The notes: generated by a model from the letters alone, not told the origin. 64,000 bases of DNA from Dyadobacter psychrophilus (GCF_900167945.1 NZ_FUZA01000008.1:1-64000); one strand, 5' to 3'. Positions 14,484 through 23,724 are shown, counted from the stretch's first letter. A program made the numbers and translations.

Positions 14484-16880
14484 ATGCCCAAACCGCTCTA
14501 CCAGTTACTAATGTTTGCTATGATTTCCGTTTCTGCTTTTGCTCAGGAGCAGGTTACCATTAGTGGTTTTGTTCGCGAAAAGGGAAGTCTGGAACTGCTG
14601 CCTGGCGTGAATGTTTACCTGCAAAATTCCACGGTCGGAACCGTTACAAACACTTATGGCTTTTATTCGCTGACAATCCCGAAATCCGATTCTGTCTCAA
14701 TTTCTTTCTCTTTTGTAGGTTATGAAAGGCAGGAAATAAGGGCTGGAAATGTTGCCAGTCAGCAGATTGACATTTCATTATCCACCGTTAATCAGCTGGA
14801 CGAGGTTATTATTTCGGGCAAGCGGCAGGATGAAAAGGTGAGCGAATCGGTGCAGATGAGCCAGATTGAAATTCCCATTTCCCAAATCAAAAAAATTCCG
14901 GCATTTTTTGGTGAAAAAGATGTGATACGTGTGCTTCAGCTGATGCCAGGCGTACAAAAAGGAACGGAAGGACAAACAGGCCTTTACGTGCGCGGCGGCG
15001 GGCCCGATCAGAACCTGATCATTCTGGACGACGCTGTTGTGTATAATGCGAGCCATCTTTTCGGCTTTTTCTCCGTCTTTAACAGCGATGCGCTCAAAAG
15101 CGTGGAATTGACAAAAGGCGGTTTTCCGGCACGCTATGGCGGACGGCTTTCTTCGGTTGTTGAGATGAATATGAAGGAGGGAAGCAAAGAAAAGCTCCAC
15201 GGTGAGGGCGGCATAGGGCTCATTTCTTCACGGTTGACGCTGGAAGGACCATTGGCAAAGAAAAAATCATCCTTCCTCATTTCCGCGCGACGTACATACA
15301 TCGACGTGCTCGCTGCGCCACTGATCGCGCAACAGCAGTCGGGTTACGACAACAAGGTGAAGCCTGGCTATTTCTTTTATGACCTGAATGCAAAAGTGAA
15401 CTATGATTTTGGTGCGAAAAACAAATTGTATGTCAGTGGCTATTTTGGGCGTGACAAGTTTAATGTCAGAGAAAAAAGCTCCGATAGTCAGAACAGGTCG
15501 GGGCTGAACTGGGGCAATGCTACGGCGACATTGCGCTGGAACCATTTGATCAATCAAAAGCTTTTTGTGAACACGTCGCTGATTTACAGCCATTTCAATT
15601 TCAATATTTTCTCTAATGATAAGCAATTTGAAAAAGGAGTGCTGAAAGACGAATTCAGTTTGAAATACAACAGCCTGATCCGCGATTACAGCCTGAAAAC
15701 GGATTTCGACTATTTTCTTAATGCCAAACACAGCGTAAAATTCGGTGCGCAGATCACTTCCCACCGGTTCGTTCCTTCCGCACTGGCGCTGGACGGCGAT
15801 TTTTCCGACAGTGACATTGACCTTCAAGCCAAACCCATTAATACCATGGAAGCCGGCGCTTATATTGAGGACACCTGGCAGCCATTTACCGCTTTGAAGA
15901 TAAATGGCGGTTTCAGGTTAAGTTTTTTTGAAACAAATTCGAAGTTGTATGTGCGCCCGGAACCGAGAATTTCGGCTGCATTGAAATTGGCAAAAGACTT
16001 TTCTGTTAAAGCCTCTTATGCCAAAATGAACCAGTATGTGCATCTTTTGAGCAATACAGGACTCGGTTTGCCTACGGATCTTTGGGTGCCTACAACCGAC
16101 AAGGTGGCGCCGCAACAGTCCAGCCAGATTGCATTCGGCTTCGCGAAAGATCTTGAAAAGCCAGGCCTCGCGCTGACGTTGGAAGGCTATTATAAGAAAA
16201 TGAACAACATTATCAGCTATAAGGAGGGCTCCTCATTCATCAGTCTGAACGGAGAAAATGCGAACGAGCTGAACTGGGAAGACAACATTACAACAGGCAA
16301 AGGCTGGTCATACGGCGCTGAATTTATGGTGCAAAAGAAAACAGGAAAGCTTTCGGGCTGGATAGGATACACATTGTCCTGGACGCAGTGGAAGTTTCCT
16401 GAGCTGAATTTTGGCAAAACATTTTACCCCCGTTACGACCGCCGCAACGACCTTTCCGTTGTTGGGATTTACGAGCTCAGCAAACGCATTACATTGTCGG
16501 CGACCTGGGTTTACGGGACAGGAAATGCCCTCACGATTCCGGTTTCCAAGTTTATGACTTATAGCAACCGTTTCGTGCCTAATCCATGGGGCATAGCTGC
16601 CGATGCCGGCAATGTAACCAATGAATATGGTGAGAAGAACGGTTTCCGCGCCGAGCCATACCACCGGATGGACATTGCCATTCAGTTTCACAAAAAGAAG
16701 AAGCGGCATGAAAGAACCTGGGAATTTGGCCTTTACAATGCTTACAACCGCAGAAATCCGTTTTTCTACAACATTGATAACAAAGAAAACCCGAAGGACC
16801 CTAACCAGCGGATCAATGTCCTCACACGTTTTTCATTATTTCCCGTGCTTCCTTCTTTTAGCTATAATTTTAAATTCTGA
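14484..16880 (+). CDS. TonB-dependent outer-membrane receptor
   Basis: TonB-dependent receptor of 798 residues. A signal peptide (PKPLYQLLMFAMISVSAFAQ) precedes a carboxypeptidase-regulatory-like domain (VTISGFVREKGSLELLPGVN, about 23-110). The plug follows, with IPAFFGEKDVIRVLQLMPGV and LYVRGGGPDQNLIILDDAVV, then a 22-strand barrel ending in the aromatic SFSYNFKF required for outer-membrane insertion. It is smaller than SusC proteins and belongs to the class that pairs with DUF4249 lipoproteins; that gene follows after 6 bp. The imported substrate is unknown, and no siderophore or cobalamin signature is seen nearby. Confidence 0.92.
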   Translation: MPKPLYQLLMFAMISVSAFAQEQVTISGFVREKGSLELLPGVNVYLQNSTVGTVTNTYGFYSLTIPKSDSVSISFSFVGYERQEIRAGNVASQQIDISLSTVNQLDEVIISGKRQDEKVSESVQMSQIEIPISQIKKIPAFFGEKDVIRVLQLMPGVQKGTEGQTGLYVRGGGPDQNLIILDDAVVYNASHLFGFFSVFNSDALKSVELTKGGFPARYGGRLSSVVEMNMKEGSKEKLHGEGGIGLISSRLTLEGPLAKKKSSFLISARRTYIDVLAAPLIAQQQSGYDNKVKPGYFFYDLNAKVNYDFGAKNKLYVSGYFGRDKFNVREKSSDSQNRSGLNWGNATATLRWNHLINQKLFVNTSLIYSHFNFNIFSNDKQFEKGVLKDEFSLKYNSLIRDYSLKTDFDYFLNAKHSVKFGAQITSHRFVPSALALDGDFSDSDIDLQAKPINTMEAGAYIEDTWQPFTALKINGGFRLSFFETNSKLYVRPEPRISAALKLAKDFSVKASYAKMNQYVHLLSNTGLGLPTDLWVPTTDKVAPQQSSQIAFGFAKDLEKPGLALTLEGYYKKMNNIISYKEGSSFISLNGENANELNWEDNITTGKGWSYGAEFMVQKKTGKLSGWIGYTLSWTQWKFPELNFGKTFYPRYDRRNDLSVVGIYELSKRITLSATWVYGTGNALTIPVSKFMTYSNRFVPNPWGIAADAGNVTNEYGEKNGFRAEPYHRMDIAIQFHKKKKRHERTWEFGLYNAYNRRNPFFYNIDNKENPKDPNQRINVLTRFSLFPVLPSFSYNFKF

Positions 16881-16886
16881 CCGAAA

Positions 16887-17852
16887 ATGCGCTTCATTAA
16901 AGCCCTTACCCATATCCACGAACCGGTATATTTTCTGTTGGTCATTTGTGCCGTTTTGTTAGCTGGTTGCGAAAGCCTTATTAATGACCTGGACCAGGAT
17001 AAGCTTCCAAAAACCGAGATAAAGCTGGCCGTTTCCTGTTATATATCACCACAAAGCCCTCGTTTGGAGGCGATCATCACCGAATCGCAACCACTTTTTG
17101 GACCTGCCACTTATAATCCTATTATTGTTTCCAATGCAGAGGTTATCCTGGCGGATGATGTCAATCAGGTCCGGCTTCTGTTTAATGATTCCACAAAAAA
17201 TTACGTTGCCGACAGCGGCGCATTCAAAGTGGTGGCAGGAAAAACATATACATTGACTGTTAATGATGGAAAAAGGTCTGTCCGGGCAAAATGCACGGTG
17301 CCTTTTAATAGAGTAAAGACCATGGAGCTGGCCGTCAATAAGGAATGGAATGGATATGGCCCCGATTCATCGGCCTGGTTCCGATTTTCCTGGGAAGATG
17401 TAAAAGGAGAAGAGAACTTTTACGCGCTCCGCGGTGCATATACTTTGGAAGAAACTGTGCCGAGATTTTATCCCGAAACGGGTGAAATTACTCCATTTCG
17501 ATACAGCTATCGTTATGACATTTACGATTATGACAGAGGGGTCTACAATGACATTAACCTCGACGGAATCAAGTTCAATTCTCCCAGAAACGGCGTTTTT
17601 ATGAGCCCAAAGAGAACAATTACTTATCAGGATAAAAATGGCGTGGAAAAGTCGGTCGAAAATGACCCGCGATTAAGGGACGTACGGATAGAAGTCATGT
17701 GCATTGACGAACATTATTATAAGTTCAAACGATCGTTGGAAAACAATGATGACAATCCGTTCGTAGAGCCAACATTGGTATACACCAACATTGAAGGCGG
17801 CCTGGGCTGTTTTGCTTCCTTCAACGCAGTTGGTCTGACCGTCAATCCCTGA
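16887..17852 (+). CDS. DUF4249 domain-containing lipoprotein
   Basis: Lipoprotein of 321 residues with lipobox LLAGC (Cys28) after a hydrophobic segment. The start TEIKLAVSCYISPQSPRLEAII and the beta-rich body (LTVNDGKRSVRAKCTVPF, WFRFSWEDVKGEENFYALRG) match DUF4249, a Bacteroidota family almost always encoded with a TonB receptor. It lies 6 bp after the receptor gene and likely covers the receptor at the cell surface, as SusD does for SusC; this role is inferred. The gene ends before a bidirectional terminator. Confidence 0.88.
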   Translation: MRFIKALTHIHEPVYFLLVICAVLLAGCESLINDLDQDKLPKTEIKLAVSCYISPQSPRLEAIITESQPLFGPATYNPIIVSNAEVILADDVNQVRLLFNDSTKNYVADSGAFKVVAGKTYTLTVNDGKRSVRAKCTVPFNRVKTMELAVNKEWNGYGPDSSAWFRFSWEDVKGEENFYALRGAYTLEETVPRFYPETGEITPFRYSYRYDIYDYDRGVYNDINLDGIKFNSPRNGVFMSPKRTITYQDKNGVEKSVENDPRLRDVRIEVMCIDEHYYKFKRSLENNDDNPFVEPTLVYTNIEGGLGCFASFNAVGLTVNP

Positions 17853-17869
17853 ACTTAAACCGGAACAAA

Positions 17870-17899
17870 AAAATGACGAAACTTTCGCTTCGTCATTTT
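17870..17899. terminator. bidirectional terminator
   Basis: AAAATGACGAA (17870-17880) and TTCGTCATTTT (17889-17899) form a perfect 11-bp stem with an 8-nt loop between converging genes. Runs of A and T at the base let it work in both directions. Confidence 0.8.
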
Positions 17900-17924
17900 G
17901 CCCGGGTTTTCAAATGCAGTCTGG

Positions 17925-18977
17925 TCAGAATTTCAATTCCTTAATTCTCGCAATAACCCGGTTTGCAATGATCTGGTAACCTTTATCATTCAAGTGTATT
18001 TCGTCCGTGCCCACATCCGCACGCAGACCTCTCGGGAAATTAAGGTTTTCAAGATCCGTCCTGTCATCATCCGAAGGGCTGTAACTGATCTCTGCCAGCT
18101 CGGCATCGGTTGGCGGCGTCATTTCCACGAAAGATTTGCCATACTTAGCGGCAAGCTTCTCATTAATGGCCGTAACCTGCTTGTAATTATCAGTGTCTTT
18201 CCGATCCGATTGTCCAAGCAGCACGCCCAGCACAAGGTATCGAGCGGGTGCCGTAATGTAAGCAATGGAGCTGTCCAATGCGGCAATGATCTGATCTTCC
18301 GCATCGGATTTCCCAATGTTGTTCCGTCCATACCAAAGTATCTGTGTGGCTGTCTTCAGCCTGGACGCGTCCTCCAAAAGGAACTCTGAATCTTCGGGCA
18401 CATCCAGTACGCTGACCGCGGCCGGGGTAATGGTGTAATTTTCGCCGAGCTCCGCATTGGCCGTGCGCCGGATTGTGCACCTTACGCCACCTACTGTGCC
18501 GGTTCGGCTGTATTCGTCGTAATTTGTTGGTGTGGATAAAAAGGAATTGCTGAGTTTGGTGATCTTAACGGGCTTGATTCCATTCAGCTTATTGCCATCA
18601 ATGGAAATGGTGAGAGGTGTGCCGCCCTGTCTTACGGCGATGCGTGAGGCAACTTGCCCCACAATCCCGTCGCTCAGAACCGGCCTGCCTGCCAATGCAG
18701 CGGCCACAATGCTTCCATAGGGCGCGGTTCCGCCTGCTCCAATTGTGAGACTGTCCCCGAAAAACGCCAGTGTTTTGTCCCTGTCCGGAACTTGCTCTTC
18801 TTCTTCCTTCTCCTCAGCTTTATCGCTTTTTGGAAAAATATCTTCTATTATTCCTTCGCAGGACGATAATAGTGTGGTTGTGAAAATGGCCGCTCCAGAA
18901 TGGAAAAAGAAACGCCTGCGGCTGAATGAATTGTCTGGATTCTTAATGTGCGATTTGTTCTTCTGATCTTCAATCAT
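17925..18977 (-). CDS. SGNH/GDSL hydrolase lipoprotein
   Basis: Exported hydrolase of 350 residues from the ATG at 18977. The signal SRRRFFFHSGAAIFTTTLLSSC combines an arginine cluster (20-22) with a lipobox (Cys40), suggesting a lipoprotein possibly exported by Tat. A Glu/Lys-rich linker (KAEEKEEEEQ) follows. Catalytic blocks are FFGDSLTIGAG (nucleophile Ser76), the oxyanion segment WYGRNNIG, and DEIHLNDKGYQIIANR with the catalytic Asp and His. SGNH enzymes are esterases or acetylhydrolases; the large insert between blocks I and III is not assigned. It converges on DUF4249 and shares its terminator. Confidence 0.85.
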   Translation of the reverse strand: MIEDQKNKSHIKNPDNSFSRRRFFFHSGAAIFTTTLLSSCEGIIEDIFPKSDKAEEKEEEEQVPDRDKTLAFFGDSLTIGAGGTAPYGSIVAAALAGRPVLSDGIVGQVASRIAVRQGGTPLTISIDGNKLNGIKPVKITKLSNSFLSTPTNYDEYSRTGTVGGVRCTIRRTANAELGENYTITPAAVSVLDVPEDSEFLLEDASRLKTATQILWYGRNNIGKSDAEDQIIAALDSSIAYITAPARYLVLGVLLGQSDRKDTDNYKQVTAINEKLAAKYGKSFVEMTPPTDAELAEISYSPSDDDRTDLENLNFPRGLRADVGTDEIHLNDKGYQIIANRVIARIKELKF

Positions 18978-19118
18978 TTTTAGAAGAGATATGGGGTGGT
19001 GCTTATATCTCACTCCAACAATAATCATTCCAACCACAGGCTCATTAATTTACCGTTGAATCAATAAAATTTGTTGCATTTTTCCACGCTATGTTCCTTT
19101 GTGAAAAATCAAAAAGCC

Positions 19119-19235
19119 ATGGAACACTTATTCTTACAACTAGCGGGTTTAATTGAAGCAGGATTGGTAATACTAATGCTTTTCATTGGATACAAAATCA
19201 TCCAGAGCCTCGAAGTAACTTCCTCCAAAAAGTAG
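19119..19235 (+). CDS. 38-residue single-span membrane protein
   Basis: A short frame starting MEHLFLQLAGLIEAGLVILM encodes 38 residues: a polar start, one hydrophobic span of about 21 residues (LAGLIEAGLVILMLFIGYKII) and a charged tail ending SSKK. It stands alone in a gap between two minus-strand genes, with an AAAAAGCC stretch ahead of the ATG. The membrane-span-plus-lysine layout is that of real bacterial small membrane proteins. No family is recognised and expression is untested. A chance frame remains possible. Confidence 0.4.
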   Translation: MEHLFLQLAGLIEAGLVILMLFIGYKIIQSLEVTSSKK

Positions 19236-19255
19236 TACAATTCTGGGATCGGCGG

Positions 19256-19681
19256 TCAGCGCAAGGTTAGTTTAAAATAATCACCCTCATCTGATTCGCC
19301 CGCTCCTGTAATTTCCCATCCCATTGCCTTGTAAAAGCCGATTGCATTGCTGTTTGCTTGCAAGCATTTCAACGTGGCAGGCCTGCCTAATTCAAGCAAA
19401 CAGGCATTTAAAAGCAGCTTTCCTATTCCCTTCCCCATAAACGCGGGATCTACAAAAAGGGAATGAATAAAATTCTCGGGCGGCCACCAGGCGATGAAAC
19501 CAACGGGCGAGCCGGTGGCAATCGCAACCAATATCTCCTCATGCCGAGTGGCCAGGTCAAAATCTGCAAGATCAAAATGCTCGGGATCGGCCCAGAAAAA
19601 TGCTTCCCTCCTGGATTCCAGAAAAATGCGTCTCAGATCGGAGGCATCTTCCAGGCTGTATTTTTTGATAGTCAAATTCAT
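19256..19681 (-). CDS. GNAT-family N-acetyltransferase
   Basis: GNAT enzyme of 141 residues from the ATG at 19681 (an upstream TTG would overlap the preceding gene by 7 bp). The first strand NLTIKKYSLEDASDLRRIFL, the acetyl-CoA loop HSLFVDPAFMGKGIGKLLLN and the closing AIGFYKAMGWEITG are typical. It follows the beta-barrel/anti-sigma-like gene by 8 bp on the same strand, so it is probably the last gene of the sigma operon. The acceptor is unknown. Confidence 0.87.
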   Translation of the reverse strand: MNLTIKKYSLEDASDLRRIFLESRREAFFWADPEHFDLADFDLATRHEEILVAIATGSPVGFIAWWPPENFIHSLFVDPAFMGKGIGKLLLNACLLELGRPATLKCLQANSNAIGFYKAMGWEITGAGESDEGDYFKLTLR

Positions 19682-19689
19682 AAACAAAG

Positions 19690-21123
19690 TTACCAAACAC
19701 GGAATCTCAGGAAAAACTGGCCGTTGACCGCGCGTATGGGATATTGTGATGAGGCCGAAATGTTACTAAGCGGTGCTAAAATATTAATTCCTGTCTGAAA
19801 CCGACCGATTTTATATGCAAGCCCTGCCTTAAAATAAAAAACATTTGCATTCAGAAGCTTATTGATATCCTTCGAGTCCCTTAATGAAACAAATTGCCCT
19901 TCCAACGGTTTGTCGTTCCGGTTAAACATCTGAACACGCATCAATGCGCCTGACGTGTGACCGTAAACGACACCAGCTCCTACCAAAAAGTGGTTAACAA
20001 ATTCATAATGATACTGCAGAGAGACATTTAATCCGATTGTTTTGACCAGATCCGTATTGCGATACCAGTGAGACGAATCCACGCCTGGAATGGTGTCCGT
20101 TGCCTGAGCCAGCCGTTTATTGTTGCCGAAATAGGGTTGGCGTGCCTGAAAAGTGAGCATCAACTGGTGCCTGTCACGGAAAGATTTCGAAATCCAAATG
20201 CCCGGAATAAGTAAAGTCGCGGGCTTTTTGACACTGTCTATGCTGTTAAACAGAAAATCAGTTTTTGTAAATGGTGTATTGACATTCCATTCCAATCCAA
20301 CATGAAATGCATTATCCCCTGTTTCTTCGGGCGCATTTTTCAAATCACTAACATTGCTTTTCGACTTTGCTTTGATCTTTCCGGATAAATTGTATTGAGA
20401 AATATTTGGTCTGAATGGCATTGGCAAAAGTAGCGATAGCACTGCGTCCTCGTTACGTTTACTATTCTCCGTAACGCCGTGAATGATGTCCGGCCTATTT
20501 CCAGAGTCGCCGTCCGGTGTTTGCTTGCCTGTAAATGTTTGCGCGGTTTTCAGCTTTTGCTTATTCGTAGCTGTTTCTGTATCCCTATATTTCGCTTCGC
20601 TTTCCGACGCTATTCTTTGCAGGGATGATTTTTTAGTTGAAGATCCATCCTTACCTGAAAGTGCGCCTTTTCCTGAATATGCTTCCTTATTTGACAACGC
20701 CTTGCTGTCTGAACGCGCCGATTTATTTACATGAGATCCCGTGCTTTCAATTGTTCCTTTTGCCGCGTGATCGGTTGGGTTTGCCCTTTCCTTGCTTGCA
20801 ATCGGTTCCTGAATACTCCCTTGTGTCTTATAACTATGATTGTTTTTTAAACTTGCCCTTGACAAATCACCCTCTTTATTTAAAAACAAAACGACTCCAA
20901 CAACAGTTACCCCAAGCAATGTTAAGCCTGAAATTAATTGTAGTGTGCTGTTTGAAATAATTTTGAATAAGCTGCCCGGTTTTCCTGCAGGCACTTGCGG
21001 GGTTAACATATCGTTCATTTTCCCCCAGGCGTCATCAGCCGGGATTTCCGGATCAGGTAACTTTCCGGAGAAAAATTTGTCGATATTTTTGTTTTTGTTT
21101 TTCACATTAAAAGATCTTTTCAA
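19690..21123 (-). CDS. sigma-factor-linked membrane protein with C-terminal outer-membrane barrel-like domain
   Basis: Protein of 477 residues with an unusual plan. Residues 1-55 are polar and contain IPADDAWGKMNDML, like the cytoplasmic start of Bacteroidota anti-sigma-type proteins. One membrane span lies at 62-81 (QLISGLTLLGVTVVGVVLFL). A long low-complexity Ser/Lys/Glu linker runs from 85 to about 240 with imperfect SGKG/SGKD repeats. The final 200 residues alternate in the manner of an outer-membrane barrel (FHVGLEWNVNTPF, IGLNVSLQYHYEF) and end in FFLRFRVW. Its gene overlaps the ECF sigma gene by 17 bp, implying a regulatory pairing. The function is inferred from layout; no family name is certain. 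Confidence 0.7.
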   Translation of the reverse strand: MKRSFNVKNKNKNIDKFFSGKLPDPEIPADDAWGKMNDMLTPQVPAGKPGSLFKIISNSTLQLISGLTLLGVTVVGVVLFLNKEGDLSRASLKNNHSYKTQGSIQEPIASKERANPTDHAAKGTIESTGSHVNKSARSDSKALSNKEAYSGKGALSGKDGSSTKKSSLQRIASESEAKYRDTETATNKQKLKTAQTFTGKQTPDGDSGNRPDIIHGVTENSKRNEDAVLSLLLPMPFRPNISQYNLSGKIKAKSKSNVSDLKNAPEETGDNAFHVGLEWNVNTPFTKTDFLFNSIDSVKKPATLLIPGIWISKSFRDRHQLMLTFQARQPYFGNNKRLAQATDTIPGVDSSHWYRNTDLVKTIGLNVSLQYHYEFVNHFLVGAGVVYGHTSGALMRVQMFNRNDKPLEGQFVSLRDSKDINKLLNANVFYFKAGLAYKIGRFQTGINILAPLSNISASSQYPIRAVNGQFFLRFRVW

Positions 21124-21640
21124 AAATTACTTTCAGCTTCTTCCGGCCCTCGCTCAAATGCCATTTCACCGTTCCGTCTGAAATATCCAATGATTCGCCA
21201 ATTTCCTTTACGCTAAAACCATCCATATAAAACAACCCGAAAACGCGACGTGTCGCAACGGGTAACGCAGATAAGTAAACGATGATGTCAGCAGCTTCAA
21301 GCCGGTCGAACGGATTTTCGTCAGACTCGAAGCCCTGTCGATCATCTATTTCCTCATAGTCAAAGTGCTGCGTTTTGCTATCCCGAAGCTGTGTGAGCGC
21401 CGCATTGCGGACGGTGGTGTAAAGCCAGTTGAAAAACGCTCCTTTTTGCTCATCAAACTGATCTATGTTTTTAAAAACCTTTAACATTCCATTGTTAACA
21501 GCGGTCAGGATCTCATGTTTGTCATCAAAAAATTTCCGGCATAACGCAAAAAGCACAGGATAAAACTGGCGATACAGCTTCTCCTGGGCCTGACGCTCCT
21601 GACGCCTGCAACCCGTCAATATTTCGTCTAATGGATCCAA
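21107..21640 (-). CDS. ECF-type RNA polymerase sigma factor
   Basis: Sigma-70 family factor of 177 residues with only regions 2 and 4. Region 2 (about 20-90) includes LYRQFYPVLFALCRKFF and GAFFNWLYTTVRNAALTQLR. Region 4 (about 120-175) has LPVATRRVFGLFYMDGFSVKEIGESLDISDGTVKWHLSEGRKKL, a clear helix-turn-helix. The next gene overlaps by 17 bp and encodes a membrane protein that is the likely partner. No extension for signal sensing is present. The regulated genes are unknown; ECF factors in this phylum often control envelope functions. Confidence 0.93.
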   Translation of the reverse strand: MDPLDEILTGCRRQERQAQEKLYRQFYPVLFALCRKFFDDKHEILTAVNNGMLKVFKNIDQFDEQKGAFFNWLYTTVRNAALTQLRDSKTQHFDYEEIDDRQGFESDENPFDRLEAADIIVYLSALPVATRRVFGLFYMDGFSVKEIGESLDISDGTVKWHLSEGRKKLKVIFEKIF

Positions 21641-21708
21641 TCCGGAATGTTAACAACCGTCAGGACCACTGGATCCGGACGGCTGGGAATCAATAATTGC
21701 TTACTAAA

Positions 21709-22308
21709 CTATAATGATTTTTTTGTAAAAATTACTCCGCTGTCATAGGGCCAGCTGATCTCATAACCCGCTCCCGATTTTTTAAGCGTGCCCTGAAAGT
21801 TCTTTCCACCAGCACTCACGTAAAGTTGATACGTGGAATCGGGGCTGATGTTGTTTCTATCGAGAAAGATCGTCGCTTCGGATGGTGCTGTTCCCGCTTC
21901 ACAAGGAAAGCCGCCCAGCACCTCGTTGAATCTGACATCGATCTTCCCAAAATTGTTCATGGCGTTATACGAAATTTGATTATTCCGACAATTGTAGTGC
22001 TTTTTGGTTACTACTTTTAGTCGAAGATAAGCCAGCGAGTCCTGCAAAATGGCAGGTGTGATCAGGAACTCCTCACCTGCTTTAAAGGCTTGCCTGCTCG
22101 ATGTGTCCACATAGTTCAAGCTATCGCCTCCGCCTGTTAAAGTATCGGGACGGAAAATACTATCCCCCGGAATGCTGTCACCCGGGATCGAATCAGCGCT
22201 TTGTCTCAGGAAACTTGGTGCCGGATCGTTAAGCTTACTTCGCTCGCACGCAGCGAGTTGGATTAGTCCAAGGAAAATGACGAAAATGATGAACTTCTCT
22301 GTTTTCAT
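21709..22308 (-). CDS. lipoprotein of unknown function
   Basis: Predicted lipoprotein of 199 residues. The ATG at 22308 gives the signal KTEKFIIFVIFLGLIQLAAC with lipid-attachment Cys at residue 21. After the cleavage site a Ser/Asp/Pro-rich linker contains a small tandem repeat (DSIPGDSIPGDSIF), followed by a compact domain with two Cys (HYNCRNNQISYNAMNNFG and FPCEAG) that could form a disulfide. No family was recognised. It is 68 bp upstream of the sigma gene on the same strand and may share its promoter. Confidence 0.7.
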   Translation of the reverse strand: MKTEKFIIFVIFLGLIQLAACERSKLNDPAPSFLRQSADSIPGDSIPGDSIFRPDTLTGGGDSLNYVDTSSRQAFKAGEEFLITPAILQDSLAYLRLKVVTKKHYNCRNNQISYNAMNNFGKIDVRFNEVLGGFPCEAGTAPSEATIFLDRNNISPDSTYQLYVSAGGKNFQGTLKKSGAGYEISWPYDSGVIFTKKSL

Positions 22309-22646
22309 GACATTGTAGTTTAATATGAATGACAAGTGCCGGCAACCTGCCAATAAAATAAACTACAAGGGATAGCCCCGAGGTTGGGTAACTGATTAAA
22401 AAATTGAACATTCCCCTATTGAATGTGCGGCACAGCCGATGAATGACTGTATTTTATCTATAAATGCGGCAATTTCCCAACTACAACTACTTGAAAATGA
22501 GATTATAGTTAGTTTTCCGCGGTTGGTCGGCGTTTTAATCCTTCCGGCAGATTTCGTTTTTTTAGGGAATTGCGCGCCTGTACTATTGTATCACCGGACG
22601 CAAGGGCGGCTGGAAAAACAAAACCTTTTTAAAATCAGCAAAAACC
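22309..22646. other. divergent intergenic region, no feature recognised
   Basis: This 338-bp region between two divergent genes must carry promoters for both, but no clear -33/-7 pair, hairpin or repeat was found. A 116-codon frame partly inside it runs into the next gene out of frame and is not supported. Confidence 0.4.
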
Positions 22647-23039
22647 ATGAAAACGCTTATTTCTTCCCTGGTAATCGCCGCAACAGTTGCAATGTCATCT
22701 GCCAGTTTCGCTCAAAACAACCATACCTTCAGTGTTTCCAAAGAGACCAAAGATGTGAACTTCGAAGTAAAATCAATTGTGGAGGGTAAAATTGATGTAA
22801 CAGTCATGAAAAACAAAGGCGAAAGTCTTTCTATTAAATTAACGGACACAAACGGGAATATACTCGCCACCAAGTCATTGGACAAAAAAGATCCCGCTTC
22901 GCGCGTCCGGTTCAACCTGAACGAACTTCCAAACGGCGTTTACCATGTGGTGATTACCGAAGGCACATTCAAAGAAACCAAAGAAGTGATCCTGGATACG
23001 CAAAATGTGGACAGCTATCGGACCATTACGATGGGTTAA
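22647..23039 (+). CDS. small secreted beta-sandwich protein
   Basis: Secreted protein of 130 residues. A signal peptide KTLISSLVIAATVAMSSASFAQ leads to a single domain of about 108 residues: FEVKSIVEGKIDVTVMKNKG, ISIKLTD-like strands (LSIKLTDTNGNILATKSLD) and RFNLNELPNGVYHVVITEGT. The layout strongly resembles type IX sorting-tail or DUF3244-like folds, but here the domain stands alone without a cargo. Proteins of this sort are common in Cytophagales and their role is unknown. A minus-strand barrel gene ends 26 bp downstream. Confidence 0.75.
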   Translation: MKTLISSLVIAATVAMSSASFAQNNHTFSVSKETKDVNFEVKSIVEGKIDVTVMKNKGESLSIKLTDTNGNILATKSLDKKDPASRVRFNLNELPNGVYHVVITEGTFKETKEVILDTQNVDSYRTITMG

Positions 23040-23065
23040 CACGTCGCGGCCTGCCTGTCGGACGC

Positions 23066-23638
23066 TTAAAACCTGATACTCAGGCCGCCATTAACCAATC
23101 CTTTGAAGCCATAACCCAACTCCACGAAACCCCCGACTTCTTTTCCCACCCGCACGCCAATGGGCGAATAATGCAGGGTTGGTGACATATAGGAAGTTTC
23201 GGAAAGCCCATCGTATTCATTTGTCCAGGAACCAAAAAAGCCTGCGCCCATGGACGAGTACAAGTTGACCCCTGGCCTTTTCAAGTAAAAGAAATTGGTT
23301 TCGGCGGCAATAGCCAATGTCCTGGGACGAGGGCCATTATCGATCCATTTAAAAAAACGGGTTTCATGCGCAGCTGAATTATATGCTCCGCTCGCACCTA
23401 ATGAAAACCTTTCGGAAAGATGATATTTGTAACTTAATGAAAATGCAAAATCATTCACCTCTTTATCGGGAAGCCGGCCCGATAACGCTAAAAAGAAAAC
23501 GGTGAAAATTTCGGCAGCGACATCTTCCGTTGGCATGATCCCAAAACCTATATTAAGCTCACTCTTCCCTTTATCCTGCGCAATGCAGGGGATTATGGCG
23601 CAGATCATCAATACAATTTGCAAAATGAAAGTTTTCAT
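23066..23638 (-). CDS. outer-membrane beta-barrel protein
   Basis: Predicted outer-membrane barrel of 190 residues with signal peptide KTFILQIVLMICAIIPCIAQ. Alternating strands such as FSLSYKYHLSERFSLGASGAYN, FYLKRPGVNLYSSMGAGFFG and FVELGYGFKGLVNGGLSIRF end in the expected aromatic residue. It resembles the small eight-stranded barrels found throughout Bacteroidota and no enzyme motif is visible. The gene is divergent from the Crp/Fnr regulator across 130 bp that contains an imperfect palindrome, so regulation by that factor is possible. Confidence 0.8.
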   Translation of the reverse strand: MKTFILQIVLMICAIIPCIAQDKGKSELNIGFGIMPTEDVAAEIFTVFFLALSGRLPDKEVNDFAFSLSYKYHLSERFSLGASGAYNSAAHETRFFKWIDNGPRPRTLAIAAETNFFYLKRPGVNLYSSMGAGFFGSWTNEYDGLSETSYMSPTLHYSPIGVRVGKEVGGFVELGYGFKGLVNGGLSIRF

Positions 23639-23724
23639 AGTCAGGATGGTTAGGTGAATGGAAAAGGCAAACCGGACAGCGTTTTTGTCCTGATCAAAGT
23701 AACTGGAATGATATTAATTTATAT

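Noticed and set aside
22439-22789. 116-codon plus-strand frame
   Set aside because: It runs into the secreted protein gene in another frame and lacks a domain or signal peptide.
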